Source of the DNA: Lates calcarifer
Lineage: Eukaryota; Chordata; Actinopteri; Centropomidae
DNA length: 64,000 nt
Direction of reading: 5' to 3'
Assembly (NCBI RefSeq): GCF_001640805.2
Contig: NC_066848.1
Span: 14,410,509 to 14,474,508 of the forward strand
In this document: one piece after another, positions 45,901 to 59,400 of the stretch
Layout: each line of letters begins with the position of its first letter
How positions within the stretch are numbered: the stretch's first letter is position 1
Notes under the pieces: generated by a model
Told to the model about the DNA's origin: nothing
The model's database searches: none
The model's input: the letters and a program-made list of their open reading frames with translations, nothing else
Program-made: the position numbers and the translations under genes

Positions 45901-48900
45901 AAGCCTGTGAATTTTCTGATTTTCTTTAAAAAAAAAAAAAAAAAAAAAGTTGTTTGTGACCATCAGTGTTCCTCTCCACCCCAAAACTGAGTCCTGATGT
46001 ATTGGCTGATCTGTAGCTGCTTCAGTCAAGCCATTTGTCGCCGGTAGTTATCATTATGGCATGATTACAACTGCGGATTGTAATAAATGTACAGCAATAA
46101 ATATACTGTGACTCACCAAAAAAAAAAAAAAAAACAACACTGAAAAGCTGACAGCTTATCACTTAAAAATCCCAGATGCAGTCCTTACTTATTTATCTTT
46201 CATAAATATAGATTTTATGAATAAATAAATATGGCATATGGAAGACAAAACACGGCTTTAGATGAAAGCAGGTCTTCATGAGCAGAAATTCTTGCAACAG
46301 TAGCAACAACAGGAAAGACAACTGTTGTTCACTGACAGCTGACAGAAAGCATAAACGGAGGGGCTTGACAGGTGTGTGCATGTGTGTGGGTGAACACATT
46401 TACATACTGTGTATAATATACATACATGTGTATGGAAAGGAGTAGTTTAAAAAAAGTCAGGCCTGCTTGAAAACTTAAACAGCGGTCTGTGTGTGTAGGC
46501 GAACGTTTGGTGTGTTTATACAGTCTGTTTTCACAGTGTTGTGGTGTCCAGTGTCTCCATATGAAACAATAGAAAAGACAGAAATGTTTGTGCGTGTATG
46601 ACTAAGATGTAGCTGCCAAGTTAGCTTTGAAAGATGTGAAACTGGAAGCAGTGGAGACAAACTGGAGAAAATGCCAATTATCTTTCATTATTTTATAATT
46701 CCTTGCTATCTTCAGTTCAGTTCAGTGGTCCTAGTGTGGTCCTTAGTCAGACTGGGTTTTGTGCATTGCTGTTTATAACTCTGACCTCAGCTCCAGGCTG
46801 TCTGTCTTTTATGTCACTTGACACTGTATCTTGTCTTATAAAACACAAATGGCCTAAAATAATCTGAAAATAAGGTTCAGCCATCTCTGTCCCCTGCTCT
46901 ATTGAGGTGGTTGAATAAACTCTGGCATGCTGTCAAAGCAATATCAGATTGCTTGTGTTGGTTTTATCACTGACATGCAAGTCATTGGGGCCTGAACGAC
47001 TCTATTCATCGTGGCAGACGATAGATTTCAAGCAATGGATTGCAAATGCACGCAAACACACATTTTATTTTCCTTCGTGTTCACTCAACATCCTCACAGA
47101 CAGATTAACAATGGCAGTGCAGGAAGAAGGGTTAGTCACTGTCCCTCTGACCTCTGGTTTCCTGCTAAGAGCATAAAGCAGGGAGGGAGGAAAGGAGGTA
47201 AAAAAGGAAGCCTAGATGAGTGAATGCAAACACTCACGAGGTGCAGATGATTTGTAACAATGCCGAGGGAAGGAAGGAAGGATGGGTGGATGTATGTTGT
47301 AGAGAATAAATGGATTGGATGAAGTGAGTGTGTATAAAAGGAAAGGAAGAGAGGGATAGAGAAAATAGGAGGCTGTGAGAGAGATGGGTAGCACCTCCTT
47401 GAAGCCTCCTTGCTGCTGCTGCTGCTGCTTGAGGGAGATTTCTTTTGTCTATTTTCAACCTTGCCTCTTTGCCTTCCTCTTGCTCTCCTTCTTTCTCTCT
47501 TGGTTTCTCTATTTCTCTATTCTTCCCTTGTGTTTGTGTTGCTCTGTGGTGCTTCCCTGCTTTTGTCTCTCTCTTCCTTTCATCTCTCCCCTGTACCATT
47601 TCTCCCTCTTGTTCTCCCTCTCTAGCTGTATAAATTATTTATCCTATGAGGTGCCTTATCTTATTCCTCCGTTGCTCCAGCAGATTTGCTGAGCTAAATC
47701 CCTTCCCTGACTAGAATAGTTTCCTATGGCTCTAATAGAGTACTGTTAAGCCCAGCAGCATCGAGAATTACATTTTATCAGCCTGTCACCCTTCTAAGGC
47801 CCAATTTTGCTCATATTCTCTTTATATGTTTTTATATATCATGAATGCAGGTGCTGGTGATGAATTCAGACATTTTGTATCTTTCTCTAATATTGACACA
47901 ATACTCACTCTCCGAAAACACTAAAATCCACTTGATTGATTGAACACCATCACAGCAGATAGAAGTTCTTCTTTATTGACAAAATATTTCATATAAGTGA
48001 TTACTTTGAATTAAAGTATATTCTTAACAATGAATTTTAGTAACGAAAAGTAGCTTTTCAAAAATGGTTGGATAACGCACAAGAAACTTAAGTCTCTATT
48101 TGAGCTTTTCCAACAGTGTCCCAGTAAACACAAATATAGCCAAACCTCTGCAGGTGAAGTTGTTTTAGCATGTTATTAAAAGTTGCTGCAGGAGTAGACA
48201 TCATTAAGGTCTGGGTGTGCCTGAAAAGGCCTAATTTGTGTGACATGTCATCTGACCACAGTGGAAGGCAAAAGTGTCAGAGCAGCCTCACTTGAAGGCG
48301 GGGTGAAAAGGCTGCTGCCATAGATGTTTCAAGACATGATAGTAGTTATAATATAGGCATAATGGCACCCACTTTTAGACAGGCTCCTCCTGGGAGGCAG
48401 TGTTGTACACACCAAAGGTGACAGGAGTAGTTGTGTAAATAATGAAGAGAGAGTTTGAGAGAGAAGTTTAAACTTTCTTTTCTTGCAGTCCAATTCACAT
48501 CCAGACGTTCTGAGCTTATAATACAGTTTTTTTTTTTTTTTACATTTGTTTAGCTGTTCAACCTCATGACTGTAAAGTTTTTGTAAGAGCTACAAAAACA
48601 AATTCCATGGTTCCTTGGCTGTAGTACAGAATAAATGCAATTACAACTGAATTTCTGTATTGTGATAAAAAAATACCCAAACATAAGCATTGGAAAGTTT
48701 ATAGAGTCTATAGAAACTAATGCAGCAACATGTTTTTAAAACTCACCCAACAACTAGTACTCAACCTGGCTTGGACTTTAGATCCTTTCAGTTCAGTTCA
48801 GTTAGTTCAGTTCATCTTTACTGTCAGTCAATTAGAAAAACATACAGGACTGACAAAATTCAAAGAAATGAAGAAGAAAAAAGAATTATTAACTGTGATG

Positions 48901-51900
48901 AAAATAACCTTGATGTTAATCATAAAGGGTGAGGGTTTAACCTGCCACATGATGACCACAGGGAGGTCTCGGTTGCTCAATAACACACCGACTTGTGTAT
49001 CTGTATTGATTCAAGAGGAATGAGAGAATGGGGATTGGTTTGATTGTGTGTGAGATTCTGTAAAACTGATGGATAGATCTTGACAATGGGACACACTCTG
49101 TTTTGGCATACTGAGCCCTCCCATAGAGATTACTGGGCCGTCTGTTTGTCACTCTCTAAACTAGTGCTTTATACAGAAAACCAGACTCCTTTCTCCAGCA
49201 TGGTTTTTGGAAGATTACTCTATAATTTGTGATGAGAGAAGAAGTGTTTTCATTCATTTCAAGTGATTTCCCCTTTCAATAATTTGGAAAGACCCACAAA
49301 TGGTTAAGACTTAGATTAAAATTGTCTTTCTGTATGCCTACTATTTAGCTGTTCCTGCTGTGATGATTGGCCCATTAAACTGAGAAGCAAACAGACCACC
49401 CTCCACAGAAAACATGCTGTCACTAATCTGGATTTATTGCTATTAGAGCCGGACAGTGTTAGCACTCACTACCCCCTGGACCACATGATGAGCTGGCTTA
49501 TCAAACTCACACACACACACACCCTGCTCCAAACAGGGAGAGCACACAGACATAGACACAGATGCACCCAACTTGCATATACCATACCACTTAGTCAGTG
49601 AGTAACACACACATACACCACCTGGTTTACTTGTTGTTCAGCCCCAAATCCCACAGATGAGCTCAGGCCTGTTGCGCATGCTAGCAGCTGTTTGTGGGTT
49701 TCAGCAGTTTCTGACAATATGTCCTGACATGTGGAAGAGAACTAGAAGTTCATCCTGCCAGCCCACTTTACTGTGGAAAACACTGTGGCACTGTAACTAG
49801 AGGAGGGGGTTTTATAAGGGGGAAATTTCACAACCTCAGAATGTAGCTAATTGGAAGTAAATGTGGGATAGACAGAGATTTTTTTCAGCCTTAAAATGAG
49901 GCTAATGCGCTAATGCCCCCCCCCCCCCCCCCATCATGTCTTACTAGATATTTAGGTTTATTTTTATGGGAAAACAAATGTATGAGAATGTGCCAGAGGA
50001 AGTAGATGAGTAAGATCCCATCTGCCTTCAAAAAACATTGGCTGTGATCTAGATAATTTTATAACTCTAACCGAAAAAAAGCATTGTAAAACATCAGAAA
50101 TCAGAAATAATGATAATAATAATAATAATAATTTCTCATCCTCCATCAATCACCAGCTCTCCGTTTTCTAATGAGGTGCTTGAGGCAAAAAATTATCTAT
50201 GTATTGCATGTAATGTATTTGTAAACCTCTGTGGGTTTTTATTTTTTCTTAAGCCACTAATGTTGAGTCAATTAAACAAAACATCAGACAAGACATAACA
50301 GGAACGAGACAGAATTGCATTGATAACAAATTGTCTGTTGTTGTTTGTGGTGTTTCATTCAGACATGTTTAAAGTGGTCTATTCATAACCCTCTGTATTT
50401 TTGTGTGTGTTTTTTAGAGCAAGGTCTGGAGGAGATGAAGAAACTGTTGCTGCTACTACTAGGCTGTGCTGTTCAGGTAAGTGCACAGTTTAGTCCATTT
50501 AGACACAAATGCATGTGTATATGTAATTCAGGTTTCAAGGAGCAGGAACAAAGCAAGAAAGTGGCAGTCAAATTTTTATTACTTTCATTGGTCATCTTGT
50601 AGCAATTTAATTCCAAAGCCAGAAATCTAATTTTGAAAAAAGTCTCTATTTAGTTCAATGTGATTGACTGTCACTTGCTTCCATTGATAAAATGATTAAA
50701 CTCTAACTCTATCATACAGCTAATGGTGTGTAATGAATGGCGCAGCAGACCTTTTCCTGTTTTATGACAAAGCCCCTATTCAGCTCTTACTCACTGCATG
50801 TCAAACAAGAACACTGACCTTTCACCAGCTCTATTGTTTTAACAAAAATGCACCATAGTTGCATTCATGTGAGTAACTCTGACATACTGTTGTGTCAACT
50901 TCAAACCTGTATTAAGCACAGCTGCATTGTTACTGAATAAGAATTAGTGCACAGTGAAAAAGAGAGGGCTAAAATCTTGAGTGAACAGTCTTAGTTCTAA
51001 TCTCATCTTCTGCCAGCAAGAGAGGAAAATGATCTTTGTCTGATCCAGAAGATAAACATGCATTTGAAGACTAAACTTCTTTCCAGAATACAGCTACTGC
51101 CTTCCTGGAGACCTGTGTATCAGATCAACTTCTGCTTTATGTCTGCACTGTTGATCTACTAACCTCAACTTGACCCCAACCTACCTAACGCTTCTCTCTT
51201 CTCTTCTCTCCTCTTCTCTTTGCTGAACATTCATATATGAAATATAACCACAGTCTTCCTTGCTTTTTCTGTGCCCCCCCCCCCTCTGTTTACAGTGCGA
51301 GAAAAAGGAAGAGTACATTGAGCGTATCCAGACTCTGGACTTTGACAGCAAAGCTGCCATAGCATCCCACATTCAAGAGGTATTTCTACTCCTTAGTAAA
51401 CAAAACTGGAAAGAATTAAGATATTTAACTTCTTAGACCTTGGTAGACCTCTTTTGGATCCCTTATCTGATGTGTGGTTATAGTGGGATGGGCTGATGAA
51501 TGGATCACTGTCTGGCAGTGGGAGTGTTGAAAGTCAAATTTTTGTAAAATGTGCAAGTCTGACAGGGTGTCATGAATGCAAAGTGTTATGAATCTCTAAA
51601 CAGCAATCTTTTGTTTTCCACCAGTGACAAAGTTTTCTAAATGATACTATGGTGGTAATTTTAGGTGACTCATAACCAGGAGAATGTAGTGGACCTGCAG
51701 TGGTTGGAAAGTGGAGAAATGCCACCTGAAGATCTGGACAGCCTCTCCAGAAACCTGGCTTTCCACCTCAAACGCCTGGTGGATGAAAGGGACATACAGC
51801 TGGAGGTAATGACAATATACATGGGTGCTTTAGTAAAAATTACGTTTATAACCAAAAATACAGTTAACAGGGCAGAGCAAAGGTAGGTGGTAGATGTTGT

Positions 51901-53569
51901 GTGTTTTTTTGTTACTCCTTTTCTTGTGTTGGTGGGACATTGTCAAGTGCAGATGTGCATTTGTGGATGTGTGTTACATCTTCTCCAAACAGACTTTTGC
52001 TAATGAAAATGATGGGCTGTGTTTCGGAGCGTTATGTGGAAACTTTTCCCTTTTTTGCCATTACCACAAGAGAGCAGCCTCAGGAAGGAAGGGTTGAAAC
52101 TGTTAACTGTCTCATACATGTAGGGTGTGTGTGTGTGTGTGTGTGTTTCACGTAGAGTATATGCGTCATTAAATGAGTTTCCAACCCATAGGGTGCAGAT
52201 GCTTACGACTGATATAGCAGATCTGTGTGTGTGTGTGTGTATGTGTATATGTGTGTGTGTGTGTCAGGGGTTCTAATAGCCTCCAGATTATCACTGTGTA
52301 GTCCAGCCGCTCTCAATTAAAATCCCATTTCCTGTCATGGGCACTAGATTAAAATAGGCTGTGTGTGGGACTGTGGATGTACTTTTTGCCCTAGTGCCTG
52401 CAGTCTAATTCTTGGTTTGGGGGTGCTCTTGTTGGATCTATTTATCTACTCTCTTCTTTGTTTTGAAGTCAATTTTAGTCCCATTGCTGAATCACAGGCT
52501 GCTCTGGTCCGAAGTATTTTACCTTTAACTGCTGCTGTAGAAAGTAGTGACCAGTTTGTTACAGAGTCTCCTAAATACAGATAAAAGATATTTTAACGTG
52601 TTTTTTTACAGCATTTTTTCCTAAATCTGGCCTTGCTTGATCTCTCCAGCTAGAAATCTCACTTCCTGCTCTCTCTTTTCTTCTTCTTCCATCCAGACTA
52701 TAGTGGAGTTAACCCAGGAGAGAGACTGTGTGCAGTTGTCTCCACTGGCTCCCTGTCCAACACAGTCTCCTGGCGACTCCCCCAGCATGAGAAGGACCGA
52801 AAGCAGACAACATCTCTCCGTGGAGCTGGCTGATGCCAAGGCTAAGATCAGACGCCTGCGACAAGAACTGTGAGTGCCACAGTGCATTATCAGCTAGAGA
52901 AGTAATTCCTTAAATTGGAGACAGAAAATCAGAAGAAACAGGAACCGCAAACAAACCAGATTCAATCTCGGTAGTTTTGACTAAGCAAGTTCAAGCACAA
53001 CATCCAAAGAGGTCATAAGCTGGAATGAGACAGCAGCTATCACTCCTAATCTTGTTTGCTACTGAAGTTCCCATTTTGTTACCATTGCAGCTTCTCTTAC
53101 TATTGCATGTTTGATCTGAACCCTAATCGTTAACTTAAATTCTTGAAGATAGTGATGTAAGGTCATCAAGGTCATTACTTCATACGACAGATCACACATC
53201 AACAGGAATCTAGACTTCTGTCATAATTTTTTCATTTTATCATCGCAGTTTATTATTATTTCTAGAAATTGAATATGTATCCAAAAAAGAAAATTTAAAC
53301 ATTGTTTTAGAGCTATGACTAAGCTTATATTTTCATTATGGTCTTGAAGAGAGTTTACTATAAATCTGTACTCTTAGTTGTCAGACCTCTATAGTTATTG
53401 TGAGGTTTAATGACCTGTATTCAGGCCTCAAACATGACGCCTAAAAAACAGCAATGATGAAGCAGAGTGAAAGAATCATGGAGACCAGCAGTCCCATTTC
53501 CCCCCCTGCTTCTCCATTACTTAGATGAGAATTGCCAGCTGTGATGTCACACTGCCCCTCACAAACACA

Positions 53570-53616
<47 letters not shown>

Positions 53617-56394
53617 TAAACGCACAAACCTTGAAAAGGCCTTTTAACTTCTGTTCATGAATAATAGAGTTTCCTTTTTAAAGTGCTATTGTCCCCCGCT
53701 AGACAAAGGTTTAATGGTCTACACAGATAAGTTAGAAGGAAAGGACGACCTACTGTCATTTCTTCTTTTCATTTCAAGCAGAAGCATTTCAGTGTTCCCC
53801 AAACATAACAAATAATTTAACACACTGGCTGGTGTCATGAGGTCGTTGCTGATATTGTAGGCTCTGATTGAAATTGTATAGTTGAAAGAATGTGAATTTA
53901 AGTGTTTTATACTTCATACTCAAGTCACCACTGAAAGTCATCTAGGATTAGATTTCAGTAATGGTCTTTGTTAGGTCCAATAACCTGTAGTTCCTTCTTT
54001 AGGGGAATCATTTGCATGCTTGAGTGGCTTTAATTTCCAGACTAGAAGTGCATTCATTAACTTTGCAGCATGAAAATAAATGCAGCTACCTAATGTTACA
54101 TTGGAGTTTTGTTAGAGCTGCTCAGATAAAGAAATACAAAAATATAATTAAATAACCATTATAATAGTTGAAAATGTGTTAAATGTCATCCATATGGTAA
54201 CTTTAGCAGTGGACCGTAATGATTTGGAAAAGGATTAAGGACGTATTTAGGTGTATCATTTAGTCCCTGTAATTTGCAGAAGATTTTGTTCTCTCCCCTT
54301 TGTCAGATGGACAATGGTCTGTGTGAGGGCTAGCTGAAAGCTTGAATTATGGTTTTTTAACAAGTGGTTGTAATTCAGAATGGAGTTCAGGTCACTCTCT
54401 GCTCAGTCACATGAAAAGAGTGAAAAGCATCTCTCCTTTAGTGAGCCTGAAGTCATTCATTAGGGGTTCTTGTGCTGAAAAAGTCTAACATTTATCACTG
54501 TAGACATCTCCCTTTACACTTCCTTGACCTACATTACGAAGATTTCTTCAGCAGACCTAAATAGGGCCACAAAACAGTGGCCAACAAGGCAGTGAGTTGT
54601 TTTGTTTGTTAGTTACTATGGTATTGTTTACTTGTTGCTGTGGTCTCTGTGACAGAAACTTGTTGTCATGTGATGGGCTGGACAAGGGACAAAAAGTCTG
54701 TCCATGCCAATACAGTCCGATCACATGATTGTGGTTTCTTTTCTGGGGCAAAAGAGGAGTGAAGAAATTGTCTCTGCATTAAAATGTGGATGTGAATGTC
54801 TACTGTGTCGTCTTGTGTATATCTGAAGGAGACCAGGTCAGAGCCGGGGGGTATGGTTCAGTATTCCCACAGTGGTCTGTTTGTTAATGTGTCTGTTAAA
54901 GCTACTGCAGCTTGGCTGCTTTTCTTCCTCCTGTTCTAGCTCAAACACATATTGAGTTTATGGCTACAAAAACACATTTAGAGTAGTATTTAGGTCTGTT
55001 ATTCCACAGTGAGTCATTACCTGATTCCCAGGTCAAACATTTATTTTGTACTGTTTCCATTTATCTTCCTCCAAAAGTCCCTCATTAGCTTTAAATATAG
55101 ATGTATTGTACCTATTCTTTTTCAAGACAGTCAGTTATTATTGTAGAATTTAGACAACTTTGAAACATCCAGATAGAAAATACATTTTTATTTTAGTTGA
55201 GTTCTTTGGATTTGAAATATGACATTAGTTACTACAAAACAGTAACCCAGCTAGTTGATTTAAACAGACACATATTTTCAAGTGTTATATCCTTTCAACA
55301 ACAAGTAGACTGATAGGAAACAAAAATGTGGCGATGGAAAACCATTATCCGTTTACTGTTACTCACATAAAGTCAACCGAGCCGGCCACCTTGAATGCCA
55401 GAAAAGTAGATCATTAACTACTACAAATTCAAACTAACTCAGTGAGCTGAAAAACAGGGATGTTTTGTTTTTCTGGAATGGGAGACAACCAAACTTAATG
55501 TGCACATTTTCTTCTAGACTAACTAGTCTGCTGTTGTAATCCTTGTTCAACAAGTGTCCTTGCAGGACTCATTAACTGAATACATTATTTGTAACTGTAG
55601 GAGTGAACACTGAAATTCAGTAAGATTGATTTTTTTCATGTGTGGAAATGTTTAGCACCAAGCTGTGTATATATGTACAGTACATGTGAGTGTGCATGTG
55701 GTGCATTTGATACATACATGACATAGGTGAGCCACTTCTAGGTGATACTATAGTGATTGCTGCTGAGGTGATGTTCAGTAGTCTCTGACACAATCTGTTA
55801 TAGCTTCATATTTTAGTGCTGCATCATCTGTGGAAGTATTAAGACAGCGGCTTTTGTTGGTTTTTAGAAAGATCTATTCTTGAAATAGGAGCCAAGATTT
55901 AGGTTTATGGATAGAATTAAAGATTAGTAAGGGGGATAGCAGCTTGACATGCATCAGATGAGGAATAAAGGTTGCCTTTATTCCTTTGCTTTATAAATAT
56001 AGCAGTGCATACACGTGTTTGTGTCTGTCTGAGTGTTAAACCATTAACATAAGCAGCAGAGCCAGCTGAATCCTTAATATGAGCCCAAAGCTAATCTGCC
56101 ATGCTAGACTTGACAGGTGTTTGTGATTTGGGGAAGGGGTGGGGGAGTCATGAGGGAGAGGGAGAGGCTGCAGGAGGTGGAGGGGGGTTAACTGATGAAA
56201 CAAAAACTGAAATGGCTGAAGTAACATCCATGCCTGAATCGACGTGCAGCTTCCCAAATAACGTTAGCTGCGGGAGGAGGGAGGAGATAAATGAGAGTAC
56301 AAAAAAGACGGATGCCTTTTCCTTATTGAGATGCACCCTGAGACTCCAGAGAGCTGTAATCAAATAGGCCATCAGATGTTCAGTGGAGCGGTTT

Positions 56395-56443
<49 letters not shown>

Positions 56444-59400
56444 CAGCATCTCAGGAATGCAGTCGTTTTCCTTCAAAGCAGTGTGACACGTTCTCCGGTT
56501 ATGGTAGGAGAGAGGAGAATTTGCACACACACACACACACAAATTCACACAGACAACAAATGTCAGGATGCCCTATTTCATTGCCATTTAACCAGATGAT
56601 ACAGGAGAGCATTAGATAGTAGATAGCAAGACCTATTATTGAGGGTGAGAGAAGGAGTAATTTAATTTTGTTTTGTGTAGCACTTGCACAACCAGAAACT
56701 AAAACTGTCTCCTCCTGCTCTAATCTTATCTGTTGTATTGGTTACTCCAGAATAAAGGAAGACGAGGTTTGAAGCTCAGGGCCAGATTTGCATATGTTTA
56801 CCCCTGAAGTAGTCACAGGATACTATATGTTGTTCCTTGCCAGTGTATATGTTGTGCTAACTGTGATGTCCAGCAGAAAGAGGTTGTTTATTCATAGCCC
56901 CAGTTCAGGGCAAGACACATGAAAGACGTTGTGTTCCGACCACCTCTGCTCGAACACACTAGACACAATAGGCTAATTTTACTTAAGAAACTGGGTTTGT
57001 GGGTTTACTGATGTCTTGAAATCAATTTGCGTGTTGCTGACTTTTCTAACTTGCCAACAAAAGCCTGTTGTGCTTCATGGGATGTTGACTCTGCTGTGTG
57101 TCCAAGGTTACAGTTGTTTTTAAATTAAGAGGCTTTTTTTCCCCAAACTCTTCGAAATTATAATCAAAATGGCACCTGTAACCAATCACTTGAGTCTATA
57201 TATAACCTCCAAATACTTAAGTATGATTGCTTTAAATATTTTTAGCTGAGCCTTCAGTTCTCTCCTCAGGTTGACTATGTAACTGTGTTGAAAATTATGC
57301 TAAAACTTGCACAGTTTGCCTTGCCACCACCTCTTGCATGATAGCAATAATTTACTGAAACCAACCCAAACAATGTAAGAACTGTCAGGTTACTGAAACG
57401 GCTTCTGCTGAATACTGAGAGTAAAGTGAAGATGGTGAAGCTGTTTGTGCAAATTCAAAAAAATGCAACTATTCTGTGTCAATAAGTTGCCACCATTAAA
57501 TGATTTAGCTGCGAGCCTTGAAATGGAAATAGCCCTAAAGCAATGTCCTTGTTGATACATGCCCAAGCATGCACACTTTAAAAAACAACCTAGCACATGA
57601 TGTTTGGTGTATGGCTTCATGCTAAGTGTACTGTCAGCAAGAAAAACAGAATTTTCTTACTTTCTTTGCTACATAAAAACCTGTCTTTCTCTTCCTCCTG
57701 GCATTCCTCTGTCCTTTCTCTTTCTAGGTTACATCCTCTGACCTTTTCCATTGTCCAATGTTTAACTACTCATCCTCTCGTTTCTTTTATTTCAGAGAGG
57801 AGAAGAGTGAGCAGCTTTTGGACACCAGACAGGAGCTTGAGAACATGGAGGTGGAGCTCAAGAGACTTCAGCAAGAGGTAATGCCACAAGTCACGGCAAC
57901 CTTGGCACACCTACATACACACAGCACACAAACATTCGTATAACTCTCCGTTCCCTCCACCTGCTCCTCCCTTCTCTTTCTAAGTACTTTGTTTCTGCAA
58001 CGCTGCCAGGCTTTAATCAGCTAGCTAGTGACTTAGCTCATTAGGGGCTATTAGAGCTATCTTTAGTCTAGCAACAGCCTCACATGGCTTTTGATTTGGA
58101 GTGGGCGGCAGGCTGACTGCCTGGCTAACAGGCTGGATGCTGTAAACCAGGTGGATGAGTTTAGGGCATGGAGGACAGTGTGCATGTGTGTCTGTGTGTG
58201 CGTGCTGGCGTGTGAATGTGTGATAATTTGAGTGTGGACAGTTTGTTCTTTTCATCATCTGTTAGTGTAACAAAGACAACACTTAGGCTACAAGATTACA
58301 GAGTCAGTGCACTAACTTGTTAAAAAAAAAAAAAAAGAATATACAAGTGAATGCATTTTCAAATACTTACACACATTTCCACATATTCATGCTTTATATT
58401 TGCTATCAACCCCTGCAGAGCTACCAGCTGTTGTCGGATGCCCGGTCGGCTCGGGCCTACCGTGACGAGCTGGACGCACTCAGAGAGAAAGCGATCCGTG
58501 TCGACAAACTGGAGAGCGAGCTGAGCCGATACAAGGAGAGACTTCACGACATTGAGTTTTACAAGGCCAGAGTCGAGGTACACAACTGCACACACAGAGC
58601 GTTATGTCCAGCCAAGAACACAGTGTTTGTAAAAGCACATGCTTGGGATACTTGAGCATAAAAGGAACTAGCTATTATTTGAAACATAAACAAATCTTAA
58701 TGATATTAGTTCAAACTGGACCTTGTGAACAGAATGCAATGTGGTGATTTCTGTAGGAGCTGAAGGAGGACAATCAAGTCCTGCTAGGAGACTAAGACCA
58801 TGCTGGAGGAACAGCTGGATGCGAGCAGGACCCGATCTGACAAACTGCACCTCCTGGAGAAAGAGAATCTGCAGCTCAAATCCAAGATCCATGACCTGGA
58901 AATGGTGAGGCGATGGATTTATTGATCAGTATTCCAGCATCAATGTAGATTGATTTTTGGATCATTCCTAGATTCATTATTCAGTTGATAGATGTAGATT
59001 GGAGTGTACATAAAGTGATAAGAGGTCGAGGTAGAGAGCCTGAGGTTCAAACCAGGATTAGAGAACAAGTACAGTCATTTCAGCAGGTGTGTGTCCAGCA
59101 TTTTTTTTTTAATTTCAACACACCCAATCTCTCTGTTATCTCCAGGAGCGGGACTTGGACCGTAAGCGTATGGAGGAGCTGTTGGAAGAGAACCTTGTGC
59201 TTGAAATGGCCCAGAAACAGAGCATGGATGAGTCTCTGCACCTGGGCTGGGAGCTGGAGCAACTAGCCAAGACACCAGAGCTGACTGAAAGTATGCTGAC
59301 TGGCAGCAAGAGTAACCTAAAAACTGGTGCACAAAGAGGACGATAAAGAATGGGATTTTGAGCTAAAATACCATGCAGTTTACAGTCACCTGAGTTGACC

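Larger units (their letters stand above)
43593..50417 (+). other. ccdc88a: CCDC88A intron 4 (6.8 kb)
   Basis: Contains a 12-base minisatellite with an octamer repeat (45437-45548), two poly(A) runs (45928-45948, 46118-46134), a GCT tract (47411-47429), a C17 run (49916-49932) and an AAT tract (50105-50131). A pyrimidine-rich tract (about 47450-47630) opens spurious frames. No gene is recognised. Confidence 0.85.
52870..57795 (+). other. ccdc88a: CCDC88A intron 8 (4.9 kb)
   Basis: Contains CA microsatellites at 53577-53613 and 56396-56440 with a shorter one near 56525-56541. The rest is AT-rich, with no gene or recognised element. Confidence 0.85.

Noticed and set aside
47234..47692. Overlapping 105-121 codon frames on both strands in intron 4
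   Set aside because: They are explained by a purine/pyrimidine-biased stretch and a TGC tract.
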